A stretch of DNA of 25,440 bases from contig SSNU01000175.1 of NCBI GenBank assembly GCA_012064415.1, positions 1-25,440 on the forward strand, given 5' to 3'. The stretch is from Gyrodactylus bullatarudis (lineage: Eukaryota; Platyhelminthes; Monogenea; Gyrodactylidea; Gyrodactylidae). Shown piece after piece: positions 25,312 through 25,440 of this stretch; within the stretch, counting starts at the first letter, position 1, and each line of letters opens with the position of its first letter. The notes beneath the pieces are model-generated. The model had not been told where the DNA came from. It did not search any database and saw nothing but the letters and a program-made list of their open reading frames with translations. A program made the position numbers and the translations under genes.

Positions 25312-25440
25312 TCACGAGATGACTGTACCCAGGCCCTCAGCAGACGCATCCGTGCTTAGGTACACCATCTTGTTCGGATCAAATATCATGATACTTGCTT
25401 TGGCAATTCTGGTCAACACTGTCTCAAGAGCATTCGTATA
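25312..25440 (-). pseudogene. Ty3/gypsy-type Pol fragment, start of RNase H domain
   Basis: On the minus strand from the window edge, 42 codons read to a TGA at 25314-25312. FDPNKMVYLSTDAS followed by GLG is the RT/RNase H junction of Ty3/gypsy retrotransposons, where D of TDAS is the first RNase H catalytic residue. The premature TGA and the following AATAAA plus TTCA repeats show that it is a truncated copy. The rest lies outside the window. Confidence 0.7.

Noticed and set aside
1..25440. Bacterial-type features such as operons, Shine-Dalgarno sites or CRISPR arrays
   Set aside because: Spliced eukaryotic genes and animal-type transposons dominate. No regularly spaced direct repeats of CRISPR type were seen.

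Overview
This is AT-rich (roughly 70% A+T) eukaryotic DNA with spliced genes, GT-AG introns, AATAAA signals and many transposable elements. The elements are a Penelope-like element with a GIY-YIG nuclease, a pogo-like and a Mutator-like DNA transposon, fold-back elements, a tRNA-derived SINE-like unit and Ty3/gypsy debris. Together these point to an invertebrate animal. I cannot name the species. Introns of about 21-43 nt recur in several genes, while those of PAN3 are mostly 58-72 nt. Such short introns are known in a few animal groups (dicyemids, the 5' parts of some flatworm genes), but this is only a hint.

Layout. Bases 1-120 hold the 3' end of a Gly/His/Cys-rich protein gene (+). A small cysteine-rich, probably secreted peptide is at 685-1108 (-). 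PAN3, the pseudokinase subunit of the PAN2-PAN3 deadenylase, is at 1603-6567 (+): nine exons whose lengths add up to an open frame of 754 codons. Its last intron (3758-6032) holds an inverted Penelope-like element. Bases 6590-8367 are gene-poor, followed by a 79-bp-arm palindrome between 15-bp direct repeats. A large multi-exon minus-strand gene of unknown family (gene A) runs from 18635 down to 8653. Its introns hold a TTAA-flanked fold-back element (11031-11897), a pogo-like transposon with long inverted repeats (12184-15554), and a composite repeat (15928-16855) that carries a tRNA-like promoter directly fused to a complete hammerhead ribozyme. Gene B, also minus and unknown, is at about 19206-20004. 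Short coding-like exon remnants lie at 20752-21390. A decayed Mutator-like element occupies about 21545-24522, and retroelement fragments close the window.

The most interesting item is the tRNA-like plus type I hammerhead unit at 16552-16661. All core nucleotides, stem II, a palindromic stem III and a two-part stem I can be read directly. Next are the ultrashort introns, the repeated palindromic elements, and a pogo-like transposon whose two ends look like a splice donor and a splice acceptor in the host gene's orientation. PAN3 is the only host gene with a known job here: it recruits and stimulates PAN2 for poly(A) trimming. No functional link between the neighbouring genes can be inferred. 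All calls come from reading the sequence by eye, with no database search. Exon borders of genes A and B are models built from phase and splice consensus.
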